The notes under the pieces: model-generated | Seen by the model: the letters and a program-made list of their open reading frames with translations, nothing else | Told to the model about the DNA's origin: nothing | Database searches by the model: none | Source of the DNA: CAADGY01 sp900696665 | GTDB lineage: Bacteria; Acidobacteriota; Terriglobia; Bryobacterales; Bryobacteraceae | DNA: 11,864 nt | Assembly (NCBI GenBank): GCA_035063885.1 | Contig: JAPSFM010000141.1 | Coordinates: 1-11,864 of the forward strand | Direction of reading: 5' to 3' | In this document: positions 1 through 7,043 of the stretch, piece by piece | How positions within the stretch are numbered: the stretch's first letter is position 1 | How the letters are laid out: every line of letters begins with the position of its first letter | Program-made: the position numbers and the translations under genes

Positions 1-823
1 AATAGAATGTTTCGCAGCCGCGCCGCGAATGGATGTGTTGCTGCAATCCCGCCAGTTGGAGGTCGAGGATCTCCGACAAGGACTTTTCGTCCAGCGGCTG
101 ATACGTGACCACGGTATCAAGACGATTTACGAATTCGGGAGAGAAGTGCTTTCGGACCGCCCGCATCGCCACACTTTCGAGCTTGCTGCTCAAGGCCGGG
201 CGGCAACCAGCCATGGCATCAAACCCGAACCCGGGGCTCAACTCCCTGGCCATGCCTCTCGCACCTAGATTGCTGGTCAGGAAGATCAGGCTCCGCTCGA
301 AGTTCACCGCCGTGTTGTCGCCGAGCCGCAGCGTAGCTTTGTCCAGCACTCCGAGCAGCAGACGCGTCAACGACGGCGCAGCCTTTTCGATCTCGTCGAA
401 CAGCACGATGGAGAGAGGGCTGCGTTCGCTTACAACGGAATTCAGCTTCGCCTGCGTCAACAGCGGGTGTGTTTCGCGATGGCCCAGGTATCCGGGAGGC
501 GCGCCGATCAGCTTCGCCACCTCGTGGTCCATTTGAAATTCGGCGCAATCGATCCGCAGCAGGTTTCGCTCACTCCCGTGAAGCACCTCGGCAAGCGCTT
601 CCACCGTCTTCGTCTTTCCCGTGCCGGTGGGTCCCAGCAGGAGGAACACGCCGGCGGGTCTTCCCTCCGGTGACAGGCCAGCTTGATGGATCTTTATGTG
701 CGGTACGATTGCTTCCAGGGCTGCCGGCTGCCCCACGATGCGCTTGTGCAACCCTGCCTTCAGTCCTGAGACAGTGCCAGGCGTCTCTTTTTTTGATTTC
801 GACCCGCCGCGAAAATTCCTCAT
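1..823 (-). CDS. Clp/Hsp100-type AAA+ ATPase, single D2-like module, 3' end beyond window
   Basis: Reading the minus strand from the ATG at 823-821 gives 274 uninterrupted codons to the window edge. The product is an AAA+ ATPase most like the second (D2) module of ClpA/ClpB, which threads substrate protein through a hexamer pore. Visible motifs: VGQPAALEA helix entry (30-38), Walker A GPTGTGKT (64-71), pore-loop GYLG with Tyr112, Walker B IVLFDEIEKA (139-148), sensor-1 TSN (183-185) and arginine finger FVNRLD (Arg234). The small-lid region begins near 240 (YQPLDEKSLSEI); sensor 2 lies outside the window. Only about 20 residues precede the module, so the N domain, D1 and middle domain of ClpA/B are absent. 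A GAGGAA stretch sits about 12 nt before the ATG and a TATAAT box lies at 849-854. The protein could be a free unfoldase or a secretion-system ATPase; its partner is not visible. Confidence 0.88.
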   Translation of the reverse strand, partial: MRNFRGGSKSKKETPGTVSGLKAGLHKRIVGQPAALEAIVPHIKIHQAGLSPEGRPAGVFLLLGPTGTGKTKTVEALAEVLHGSERNLLRIDCAEFQMDHEVAKLIGAPPGYLGHRETHPLLTQAKLNSVVSERSPLSIVLFDEIEKAAPSLTRLLLGVLDKATLRLGDNTAVNFERSLIFLTSNLGARGMARELSPGFGFDAMAGCRPALSSKLESVAMRAVRKHFSPEFVNRLDTVVTYQPLDEKSLSEILDLQLAGLQQHIHSRRGCETFY

Positions 824-848
824 TAAGCCCGTATTCCTCGCCGGCCTG

Positions 849-854
849 ATTATA
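849..854 (-). promoter_or_regulatory. Candidate -10 box for the AAA+ gene
   Basis: The minus strand reads a perfect TATAAT here, 25 bases before the ATG at 823. This would give a leader of roughly 20 nt that contains the GAGGAA ribosome-binding stretch. No good -35 hexamer is found at 16-18 bp spacing, so the call rests on the -10 match and position alone. The flanking CGTTATAAT is identical to that before infA. Confidence 0.4.
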
Positions 855-929
855 ACGTTTGTCCACTGGCTTCCCACGGGTTCCGGCCGCCTCGGAGACG
901 TCCTGGCGGACACCAGCCGGGTAGCGGTT

Positions 930-2045
930 TCACTTGAAGAATGAGAGTATTGCGTCTGCGATGCGGCAGCTCGCCCGGCCGTCTCCATAAGGGTTGTGAA
1001 CGCGCGCCATGGAAGCGTACTCTTCCGGGTCGTCGAGCAGCCGCGACGCCTCCCGAACGATCGCTCCCAGCTCAGTTCCCACCAGGCGTGCCGTGCCTGC
1101 TTCCACTGCCTCCGGCCTTTCGGTAGAGGCACGCATCACCAGCACCGGCTTTCCCAGTGAGGGAGCCTCCTCCTGCACGCCGCCTGAATCCGTGATCAGC
1201 AGATAGGCGCGCCGCATCAGGCCGACAAACGAGACGTAGTCGAGGGGCTCAACCAACCGAATCCGTTCGGCGCCCCCCAAAATCCGGTTGACCGGTTCCT
1301 GTACGTTGGGATTGGGATGCACCGGGTAAACGATGGTCACATCCGGACGCCGCGACAACTCCATCAGGGCCGCGCAGATTTGTTCGAAGCCTTCTCCGAA
1401 GCTCTCCCGTCTGTGTGCGGTCACCAGAATCAGTTTCCTGCCGGGCTCAACCGGAATCTGCCGGCATGGAACCAGCCGCCCCGATTCAATTCCGGCGCGG
1501 ACGTGCAGCACGGCATCAATTCCGGTGTTGCCGGTCACTACGATCCGCTCCGGCGCAACTCCTTCTTTGCGCAGATTCGCCGCCGCCCACTCCGTAGCCG
1601 CGAAGTGAAGCGACGCCAGCCGGCTGGTGAGGACACGGTTCATCTCTTCGGGAAAAGGAATGTCCGGAGTTCCCGTTCGGAGCCCGGCCTCCACGTGTCC
1701 CACGGCTACGTGAGCGTAAAACGCCGCTAGTGCGCTGCACATTGTCGTCGTGGTGTCGCCTTGTACCAGGACCATGTCCGGGCGCACCTGACAGAGAACG
1801 GATTCGAGTCCGGCCACCACGCGCGACGCCGACTGAAACAGGGTCTGCCCGGCATGCATCAGGTCGAGGTCGAACTCGGGCTCGATCGAGAAGACATCGA
1901 GCACCTGGTCCAACAACTCACGATGCTGCGCCGTTATGCAAACCTGAACATGAAAATGCTCGGACCGCGAGCGAAGCTCTTTGATGGCCGGGGCAAGTTT
2001 AATCGCTTCGGGTCTCGTCCCGAACACGATAAGGATTTTCGGCAC
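930..2045 (-). CDS. wecB: UDP-N-acetylglucosamine 2-epimerase (non-hydrolysing)
   Basis: This 371-residue cytoplasmic enzyme interconverts UDP-GlcNAc and UDP-ManNAc, feeding ManNAc-type sugars into cell-surface polysaccharide. The length is normal for the family. Motifs are complete: FGTRPEAIK at 8-16, QGDTTTT with Asp97, HVEAGLRT with Glu119, PFPEEMNR with Glu133/134, TAHRRESFGEG with His211, PVHPNPNV at 241-248, TDSGGVQEEAPSLGKP at 285-300, STERPEA at 307-313 and NPYGDG near the C-terminus. The Asp, two Glu and His match the catalytic set known from E. coli WecB. The start is GTG, chosen because the conserved beta strand (KILIVFGTRP) begins right after it; no clear Shine-Dalgarno precedes it. 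It lies 21 bp downstream of infA, so cotranscription and translational read-on are likely. No other polysaccharide gene is in view, so the precise product is unknown. Confidence 0.95.
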   Translation of the reverse strand: MPKILIVFGTRPEAIKLAPAIKELRSRSEHFHVQVCITAQHRELLDQVLDVFSIEPEFDLDLMHAGQTLFQSASRVVAGLESVLCQVRPDMVLVQGDTTTTMCSALAAFYAHVAVGHVEAGLRTGTPDIPFPEEMNRVLTSRLASLHFAATEWAAANLRKEGVAPERIVVTGNTGIDAVLHVRAGIESGRLVPCRQIPVEPGRKLILVTAHRRESFGEGFEQICAALMELSRRPDVTIVYPVHPNPNVQEPVNRILGGAERIRLVEPLDYVSFVGLMRRAYLLITDSGGVQEEAPSLGKPVLVMRASTERPEAVEAGTARLVGTELGAIVREASRLLDDPEEYASMARVHNPYGDGRASCRIADAILSFFK

Positions 2046-2066
2046 GCGCGGGAGAAAAGGAAGGTT

Positions 2067-2285
2067 TTATTTGTGCCGGTAGGTGATTCGGCCCTTGGTC
2101 AAGTCGTACGGAGAGAGTTCCATTGTTACGCGGTCACCCGCCAGTACCCTGATACGATTGCGGCGCAATTTGCCCGCCAGGTGCGCCAGCACCGTACGCT
2201 CCTGGTCCAGTTGCACACTGAAGAGTCCGCTCGGAAACTTCTCCACCACAGTTCCTGTCACTTCAATGCTGTCTTCTTTGCTCAT
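2067..2285 (-). CDS. infA: Translation initiation factor IF-1
   Basis: This 72-residue single S1/OB-fold protein binds the ribosomal A site during initiation. It matches IF-1 over its whole length: MSKEDSIEVTGTVVEKFPSG at the N-terminus, then AHLAGKLRRNRIRVLAGDRV and the signature SPYDLTKGRITYRHK at the C-terminus. The ATG at 2285 is preceded by AGGGGGACA, a good ribosome-binding site at about 6 nt. A TATAAT box lies 34 bases further upstream. In many bacteria infA sits in the spc/alpha ribosomal protein region (secY-adk-map-infA-rpmJ). Here it stands alone with wecB downstream and no ribosomal genes around it, so it may be a second copy or a relocated single copy. Confidence 0.97.
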   Translation of the reverse strand: MSKEDSIEVTGTVVEKFPSGLFSVQLDQERTVLAHLAGKLRRNRIRVLAGDRVTMELSPYDLTKGRITYRHK

Positions 2286-2318
2286 TGTCCCCCTTAGGGC
2301 CTATTTAACCCTTCCTCA

Positions 2319-2324
2319 ATTATA
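2319..2324 (-). promoter_or_regulatory. Candidate -10 box for infA-wecB
   Basis: The minus strand reads TATAAT, with the start codon of infA 34 bases downstream; the expected leader is about 26-28 nt. The -35 region (around 2341-2347) has no close TTGACA match. The sequence CGTTATAAT is shared exactly with the region before the AAA+ gene. Three TGGCCA boxes lie just upstream at 2346-2367. Confidence 0.45.
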
Positions 2325-2345
2325 ACGCGAGCCTTCCAAAGCCAC

Positions 2346-2368
2346 TGGCCATTTTGGCCAATGGCCAA
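2346..2368. repeat. Triple TGGCCA cluster / imperfect palindrome upstream of infA
   Basis: The self-complementary hexamer TGGCCA occurs at 2346-2351, 2355-2360 and 2362-2367. The last two form TTGGCCA-A-TGGCCAA at 2354-2368, a 7-bp inverted repeat around one base. The cluster lies about 22-45 bp upstream of the infA -10 box, where an operator or activator site could sit. The rest of the gap down to the end of the next gene (2369-2503) holds no feature that I can recognise. Confidence 0.4.
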
Positions 2369-2503
2369 TGCCAGCCAGACGCCAGGGAAAACCGGTCCTG
2401 GCAGCAGGACGGTGTCCAACAACTTGAGGCTTCGTAGTACGGCTTGGAAGAATTTTCCGCGTGAGGACGTTTGATGCCAAGCGTCGTGATCAATTTGGTA
2501 AAC

Positions 2504-2523
2504 CCGCGGCAGCGGTACCGCGG
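2504..2523 (-). terminator. Small GC hairpin after the HgdB-like gene, weak terminator candidate
   Basis: CCGCGG at 2504-2509 and CCGCGG at 2518-2523 can pair around an 8-nt loop. The hairpin begins 7 bases after the TGA of the HgdB-like gene (2530-2532). It is followed on the minus strand by GTTTACC rather than a real U tract, so intrinsic termination would be weak. Confidence 0.25.
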
Positions 2524-2529
2524 AATTGG

Positions 2530-3834
2530 TCAGGGACGGTCGGGGTAAACGCGCGCGGCACTTTTTTTCCGGCTGTAGGAACGTGCAAGCTCCAGGTATA
2601 CCCCTAGATCGCGATCCAGATCGGCTTGTGTGCCATCGAAATAGAACGTGCGGATCGGGATTCCGCCCAGGTCTCGGCTCAACCTCGGGTAGATGGCTTC
2701 GCAGACAATGCCATTCATGCACGTGAACGGGCTGATGTCCAGGATGCCGTCGGCGCCCTTCCTGGCAAGGTAGATAGCTTTTCCGACGTTGAGCACCATC
2801 TCGCCGAGTGCGCCGTCGCAGGGCAGGTACGGCCGCGCATACTCCAGGATCTCTTCAATCGGCGGTTCTTCGTAGCCGCGAAAGTCGTCGCGGAACGGTT
2901 CGAGCAGCACGTGCTCGTCGTGCCGCTGTATCTTGTTGCGGACCCATGCTTTGGCGGCATCGGTCGAAATCTGTTTACCGAGTAACTTCAAGCGCCGGAA
3001 CTGCTCCGCGTTCGTATACCAGATCCATTCGCTGATGTCGGAGAGCCACGCCTCACCGCCATATTCCTCGAGGCGGCGGATCAGATCGTCATTCGAAAAC
3101 GTATTGAGCCTGCAAAAGATTTCACCAACCACACCGATGAGTGGAACAGACCGGTCACGGCGCGCTGAAATGGCATGAAAGCGGTCGCGGCATCGCAAAA
3201 GCGCCTCGCGAATCGCTTTCAGTTGTGCGGAAGGCTCCACTGTGGTTCGCTCCACCGTGCCGCACACATCGTCGAGGCACACGTGGTACACCTTATCCGT
3301 TTCTCCGTGACGCGTTTCGTAGGGACGATAGATGAGCAGCAGTTTTTGCAGAATATCGCCCGCTACAAGCGTGCGCCAACCCGTACGAAAAAACGGTCTC
3401 GCCAGATTCCCCAGACCCTCATATCCGTTGGCGCTGGTCGGTGAGAGCACCTGCGCATGCGGGAATCCGTTCAGGTCGAGAATCCGCCGGAGATAGGTCG
3501 CGTATTGGCCAAAACGGCAGGGTCCGTCCGCGGTGGGCATGAAAAACACGGTCTTGCCCTGATCGGTGGAGGGTTGCTCCAACACCCGCATGAAATCGCC
3601 CACGGTCACTTTCGCCGGATAACACTCGTCGCCCGATGTATAGCGTCCGCCGAGTTCTCTGGTTCGTTCATCGGAAGGCGGCGTCAGCCGGGCATCCACG
3701 CCCAGCGCGCGGAATCCCGCGGCAAACGCGCGCGCGCTGCCGTAGGCCATCGGCGGGATATAAACCGTCTTGCCGGTCAGCGGGTGGCTGCGGCGCGGAT
3801 AGCTTTTTCGCTCGAGGGTTGACTGCTGTAGCAT
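2530..3834 (-). CDS. HgdB-like partner of the acyl-CoA dehydratase activase (C-terminal part of the long activase family)
   Basis: The product is 434 residues from the ATG at 3834. It resembles the C-terminal third of long acyl-CoA dehydratase activase proteins, a part related to the HgdA/HgdB (2-hydroxyacyl-CoA dehydratase) fold. Conserved stretches: TVYIPPMAYGSARAFAAGFR (23-42), TSGDECYPAKVTVGDF with Cys71, FFMPTADGPCRFGQYATYLR with Cys106, GEIFCRLNTFSNDDL with Cys241, and ILDISPFTCMNGIVCEAIYP with Cys372 and Cys378. These cysteines could hold an Fe-S cluster. The start at 3834 is chosen over an ATG at 3870 because AAAGGA lies about 8 nt before it and the extra 12 residues look unconserved. 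The gene overlaps the end of the activase gene by 58 bp, implying translational coupling. Exact substrate unknown; the link to the activase is firm from family and overlap. Confidence 0.85.
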   Translation of the reverse strand: MLQQSTLERKSYPRRSHPLTGKTVYIPPMAYGSARAFAAGFRALGVDARLTPPSDERTRELGGRYTSGDECYPAKVTVGDFMRVLEQPSTDQGKTVFFMPTADGPCRFGQYATYLRRILDLNGFPHAQVLSPTSANGYEGLGNLARPFFRTGWRTLVAGDILQKLLLIYRPYETRHGETDKVYHVCLDDVCGTVERTTVEPSAQLKAIREALLRCRDRFHAISARRDRSVPLIGVVGEIFCRLNTFSNDDLIRRLEEYGGEAWLSDISEWIWYTNAEQFRRLKLLGKQISTDAAKAWVRNKIQRHDEHVLLEPFRDDFRGYEEPPIEEILEYARPYLPCDGALGEMVLNVGKAIYLARKGADGILDISPFTCMNGIVCEAIYPRLSRDLGGIPIRTFYFDGTQADLDRDLGVYLELARSYSRKKSAARVYPDRP

Positions 3835-6800
3835 CGCAGGATTCCTTTGCTGTCGAGATACGCTTCGCATCGGGTCATATAGCCCGCGTCGTTTCCGTGC
3901 CCGTCAAATTGCAGCACCAGCAACGGGACGCCGGCGGTCTGGCGCGCGAAGTACTTGATATACGAATCCGGCCCGCACTTGAAGTTTGTGATGTAGATGA
4001 TGTGCAGGTTGCCTCGCGCCGCCGCCAGACGCGACGCGGCCAGAATCTTCTGGCCCGAAGACCAGTACATGTTTGGATGCAGATCCTCAACTCTCTCCCG
4101 TCCGGTAACAAGAAAATCGAGAGGAATGACATTTGCCCCGTAGTGGTGGCGCAGCTTTCTCGGTATGTCGCAGTTGATGTTGCGGTCGTAGATGTTGTAA
4201 CCCCGCCCGATGAGCAAAATGCCGGGCTCCCCGCTCTTATCGAGCGCCGCCATGGCGGCGGCTCCCGCTTCGAGAATTCGTTCCTGGAACTGTCTTTGAG
4301 CCGCGTAGGCCGCATCCACCGCCGCGTCGCTCACGCGCCGCCTCACTCCCAGCTTCTGCGCCATTCCGGCGAGTGTCCGGGCAACGTACTCGCGCCCAAG
4401 CTGAAAGTGCAGAGTAGGCGTAAGGAACTTGTGGCGGTGCGGTTCGAGCCGGGGCGCTGATTGCAGAACAAAAGGCAGCGTCTGGTTCCACGGGCACATA
4501 TGCGAAGTGCATACGGTATCCTCGTGCGCCTCCGCGTTCAGAATGTTCGGCGTCAGCACGTAATCCACACCCAGTTCGAGCAGTGACTGCACATGCCCAT
4601 GGGCAATCTGCACTGGATAGCAGGGTTGCGCCAGGGCCATCTCCACACCGTCCGCCGCAATTTTGGGATCTGTTTGCCGCGACAGAACCACGCCGGCGCC
4701 AATGGCGGTGAAGTAACGCTGCCAGAACGGATACTGATCATAGGTGGACATCGTGCGCGGAATGCCAACGCAGATACGGTTCGATCGCGTCAGTTGTTTC
4801 GGAGGGGCAAGCGGACTACCCGTTATCTCTTCGAGCAGTTTCTCACGGAATGCAAACAGATCTTCGATTACCGGTTTCCGGCCCGTCGGGGATACCTTGC
4901 GGTAACGGTCCGAACACTTGTCACCCCAGTAGCTTTTCTGTCCTTCTATCTTGAATTCCTTGATGTCGCACTCGTTCGAACAGGCTTTACAGACAAAGTC
5001 CCGTGAGGACATTTCCAGGTTATTCAGATCATAGCCGCGAAATCGCGTGAATCCCCGGGTCGCCCGATGCCATTGCCGCGCGATCAGGGCCATTCCCACC
5101 GCGCCCATCACACCGTTGTAGGGTGGCACAGTGATCTTCTTGCCCAGCAGTTTCGCAAACGCCGCCGCAACCGAGTCATTGTAAGCCGTTCCACCCTGGA
5201 AGTAGATCACATCGCCGATCTTCCGCCCGCGGACCACGCGGTTCACGTAGTTCAGAACAATGGAGTACGCCAGTCCCGCTACCAGGTTCGGCACCGTCTC
5301 GCCGTTGTGAAGCCAGCCGGTGACATCACGCTCCATGAACACCGTGCAACGTTCACCGAGGCGGGTTGGCGCCTGAGAGGATAGAGCGAGCCGGGCGAAC
5401 TCTCCTTTGATGCTGATGCCGAGCTTCTCCGCTTGTTCTTCCAGGAACGACCCCGTGCCCGCCGCACATGCCTCGTTCATCGCGAAATCCACTACAACGC
5501 CGTTTTCGATCGAGATGTATTTCGAATCCTGCCCGCCGATCTCGAAAATGGTGTCGACCGGCCCCCCTCCCAGAGTGTCGCTGATATGAATGGCCCCGGT
5601 TTTGTGGGCGGTAATCTCGTCGTTAACCACGTCGGCGCCCACGAACTCCGCGATCAACTCTCGTCCGGAGCCGGTGGTTCCCACTCCCTCAATGACCAAC
5701 CGGTTGCCCCAGAGCTCCTTCAACTCCGTCAGTCCTTTCTGCACTGCTTCAATAGGCCGGCCGGCGGTTCGCAGGTAAATATCGTGGATTACGTTAGCGG
5801 ACTCGTCGATGGCGACCAGGTTGGTCGAAACGGATCCGATGTCGATTCCGAGATACGCCGCGATGGGACCATCGCCCTCGGGCGGCCGGTACTTATCGAC
5901 ACGGTCTCCAAGCAGGACTACGTTCTCCATCGAGAGCGGTTTGCTATCCAGGCGATGGATGGCCGATTTGTGCTGGTTCAACTTGTGGATATCGCGGAAC
6001 GATCGTTTTCGAGGCTCCTCCGCTTCGAGAATCGCCGCGCCTAAGGCTCCGCACCATGCGTAGAGCTGTGGAACCATCAGGTCGCTCTCGCTCAGGCGGA
6101 ACACCTCCCGCAGCGCGCCGGCAATTCCTGCGTTTTGCGAAACTGCGCCGATCAGCGCCACCGGAGGAGTGATGGTCCGGCTCTTTACGATGCTGCTTTT
6201 GAAGTTCCGTGCTACAGCGTCGCAAAGCCCGCGCAGAATTTCGGCGGGTGAATAGCCCTTTTGCTGGGCATGAATCATGTCGGACTTGGCGAACACCGAA
6301 CATCGGCCCGCGATCCGCGCTCCACAACCCGCGCACGAGACGACTTCGCCCACCTCCTCCACCGAGTAGCCCATCCGCAGCGCCTGCTGGTCGAGAAACG
6401 AGCCTGTTCCGGCGGCGCACTCCCCGCTCCGGTCGTAGTCCAGAATGCCGCAGCTGCCCGAATCGTCCCCTGGTTCGAGGCGGATATACTTGGAGCTTTC
6501 GCCGCCCAACTCGAAGATGCTTCGCACCTCCGGATGCACCGCGGCGAACATGCGCGCGATCGCCTTGAACTCGTTCTCAAAGTAGATGCCGAGTATTTTC
6601 GCGATGGTGCGGCTGCCTGATCCCGTCACCCGGATTCCTTCAATCAACTGTTCCGGGACAAATTCGTAAAGATCCAGAAGCAGATCGTATGCTGATTGAA
6701 TGGGACTGCCGGATATCCGGCGATATTCGGAGATCGCCGCCGGATTGCCACACACATCCTCAATCCGCCGAAAACCTGAGCCGGGCTGCCCCAGACGGTC

Positions 6801-6884
6801 CACGATGGGCCGGTCTTCGGGTTTGCCAATGGCGGCGAGCTTGATGCTGATAGCGCCGATATCCAGACCGATGTTGATGCCCAT
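3777..6884 (-). CDS. Tandem acyl-CoA dehydratase activase (HgdC/BcrAD-BadFG type x2) with DUF2229-type region
   Basis: This 1035-residue cytoplasmic protein has two ASKHA-fold ATPase domains of the activase family that use ATP to drive low-potential electrons into 2-hydroxyacyl-CoA dehydratases, benzoyl-CoA reductases or double-cubane proteins. Domain 1 (about 3-288) has the phosphate loop GLDIGAISIKL, ELGGESSKYI (125-134), ECAAGTGSF with Cys156 and GRCSVFAKSD with Cys195. Domain 2 (about 342-603) has YLGIDIGSVSTNL, EIGGQDSKYI (448-457), ACAAGTGSF with Cys473 and ERCTVFMERD with Cys513. The Cys spacings of 39 and 40 fit the intersubunit [4Fe-4S] ligands of HgdC. A four-Cys knot follows (Cys632, 635, 639, 657), then a DUF2229/HGD-D-like region (700-1010) with AQPCYP, CTSHMCPWN and TNFKCGPDSYIKYF. 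A perfect inverted repeat lies just before the ATG. The partner gene overlaps its 3' end. The native substrate cannot be told. Confidence 0.92.
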   Translation of the reverse strand: MGINIGLDIGAISIKLAAIGKPEDRPIVDRLGQPGSGFRRIEDVCGNPAAISEYRRISGSPIQSAYDLLLDLYEFVPEQLIEGIRVTGSGSRTIAKILGIYFENEFKAIARMFAAVHPEVRSIFELGGESSKYIRLEPGDDSGSCGILDYDRSGECAAGTGSFLDQQALRMGYSVEEVGEVVSCAGCGARIAGRCSVFAKSDMIHAQQKGYSPAEILRGLCDAVARNFKSSIVKSRTITPPVALIGAVSQNAGIAGALREVFRLSESDLMVPQLYAWCGALGAAILEAEEPRKRSFRDIHKLNQHKSAIHRLDSKPLSMENVVLLGDRVDKYRPPEGDGPIAAYLGIDIGSVSTNLVAIDESANVIHDIYLRTAGRPIEAVQKGLTELKELWGNRLVIEGVGTTGSGRELIAEFVGADVVNDEITAHKTGAIHISDTLGGGPVDTIFEIGGQDSKYISIENGVVVDFAMNEACAAGTGSFLEEQAEKLGISIKGEFARLALSSQAPTRLGERCTVFMERDVTGWLHNGETVPNLVAGLAYSIVLNYVNRVVRGRKIGDVIYFQGGTAYNDSVAAAFAKLLGKKITVPPYNGVMGAVGMALIARQWHRATRGFTRFRGYDLNNLEMSSRDFVCKACSNECDIKEFKIEGQKSYWGDKCSDRYRKVSPTGRKPVIEDLFAFREKLLEEITGSPLAPPKQLTRSNRICVGIPRTMSTYDQYPFWQRYFTAIGAGVVLSRQTDPKIAADGVEMALAQPCYPVQIAHGHVQSLLELGVDYVLTPNILNAEAHEDTVCTSHMCPWNQTLPFVLQSAPRLEPHRHKFLTPTLHFQLGREYVARTLAGMAQKLGVRRRVSDAAVDAAYAAQRQFQERILEAGAAAMAALDKSGEPGILLIGRGYNIYDRNINCDIPRKLRHHYGANVIPLDFLVTGRERVEDLHPNMYWSSGQKILAASRLAAARGNLHIIYITNFKCGPDSYIKYFARQTAGVPLLVLQFDGHGNDAGYMTRCEAYLDSKGILRCYSSQPSSEKAIRAAATR

Positions 6885-6887
6885 GAT

Positions 6888-6912
6888 CGCTAATCTCTTA
6901 TAAAGATTAGCG
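6888..6912. promoter_or_regulatory. Perfect 9-bp inverted repeat before the activase start (operator or leader hairpin)
   Basis: CGCTAATCT at 6888-6896 is the exact complement of AGATTAGCG at 6904-6912, with a 7-nt centre that includes TATAAG read on the minus strand (6897-6902). The repeat ends 3 bases before the activase ATG (6884). If TATAAG is the -10 box, the repeat straddles it and would serve well as an operator; if transcription starts upstream, it would fold into a hairpin next to the start codon. A TTGAAA lies upstream but only 13 bp from TATAAG, so the promoter reading is uncertain. Confidence 0.5.
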
Positions 6913-6980
6913 CTTTTTCAAGAGAATCGGATCGAATAGGCTTTTTTTATCGCCAGTTCGCCTCTTTTTGGCATCCAATG

Positions 6981-6998
6981 GCCCTCGCCAGCGAGGGC
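6981..6998. repeat. Inverted repeat in the mrp-activase gap
   Basis: GCCCTCGC and GCGAGGGC pair as a perfect 8-bp stem around 2 bases. No U tract follows on the minus strand; T-rich runs follow only in plus-strand orientation further left (near 6933-6940), and no plus-strand gene ends here. It may be a processing or attenuation hairpin between mrp and the activase gene. The function is not evident. Confidence 0.3.
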
Positions 6999-7022
6999 TT
7001 CCGGCCAGGACAGCCTCTTTTG

Positions 7023-7039
7023 CGCAGCGTTCTGCTGCG
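7023..7039 (-). terminator. Hairpin just after mrp stop, weak terminator candidate
   Basis: CGCAGC (7023-7028) and GCTGCG (7034-7039) form a 6-bp stem with a 5-nt loop, starting 4 bases past the mrp stop codon. The minus-strand tail is CAAAAGAGG, which lacks the U run of a classical intrinsic terminator. It may instead stabilise the 3' end or allow partial read-through to the activase gene 159 bp downstream. Confidence 0.3.
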
Positions 7040-7043
7040 TCCG

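Noticed and set aside
570..866. Minus-strand 98-residue frame overlapping the AAA+ start
   Set aside because: It is a shifted frame of the AAA+ gene; the Walker A, Walker B and arginine finger motifs are all in the other frame.
2294..2722. Minus-strand open frame across the infA upstream gap
   Set aside because: Its ATG lies inside the HgdB-like gene in another frame, it covers the infA promoter, and the unique part has no recognised motif or ribosome-binding site.
3636..6420. Several long plus-strand open frames opposite the activase genes (such as 3636-4460 and 5433-6044)
   Set aside because: They are antisense shadows of strongly conserved coding sequence in GC-rich DNA, with Arg/Ala/Pro-rich composition and no family motifs.
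6888..6920. Inverted repeat plus T run read as a plus-strand terminator
   Set aside because: No plus-strand gene ends here; the only coding regions nearby are on the minus strand.
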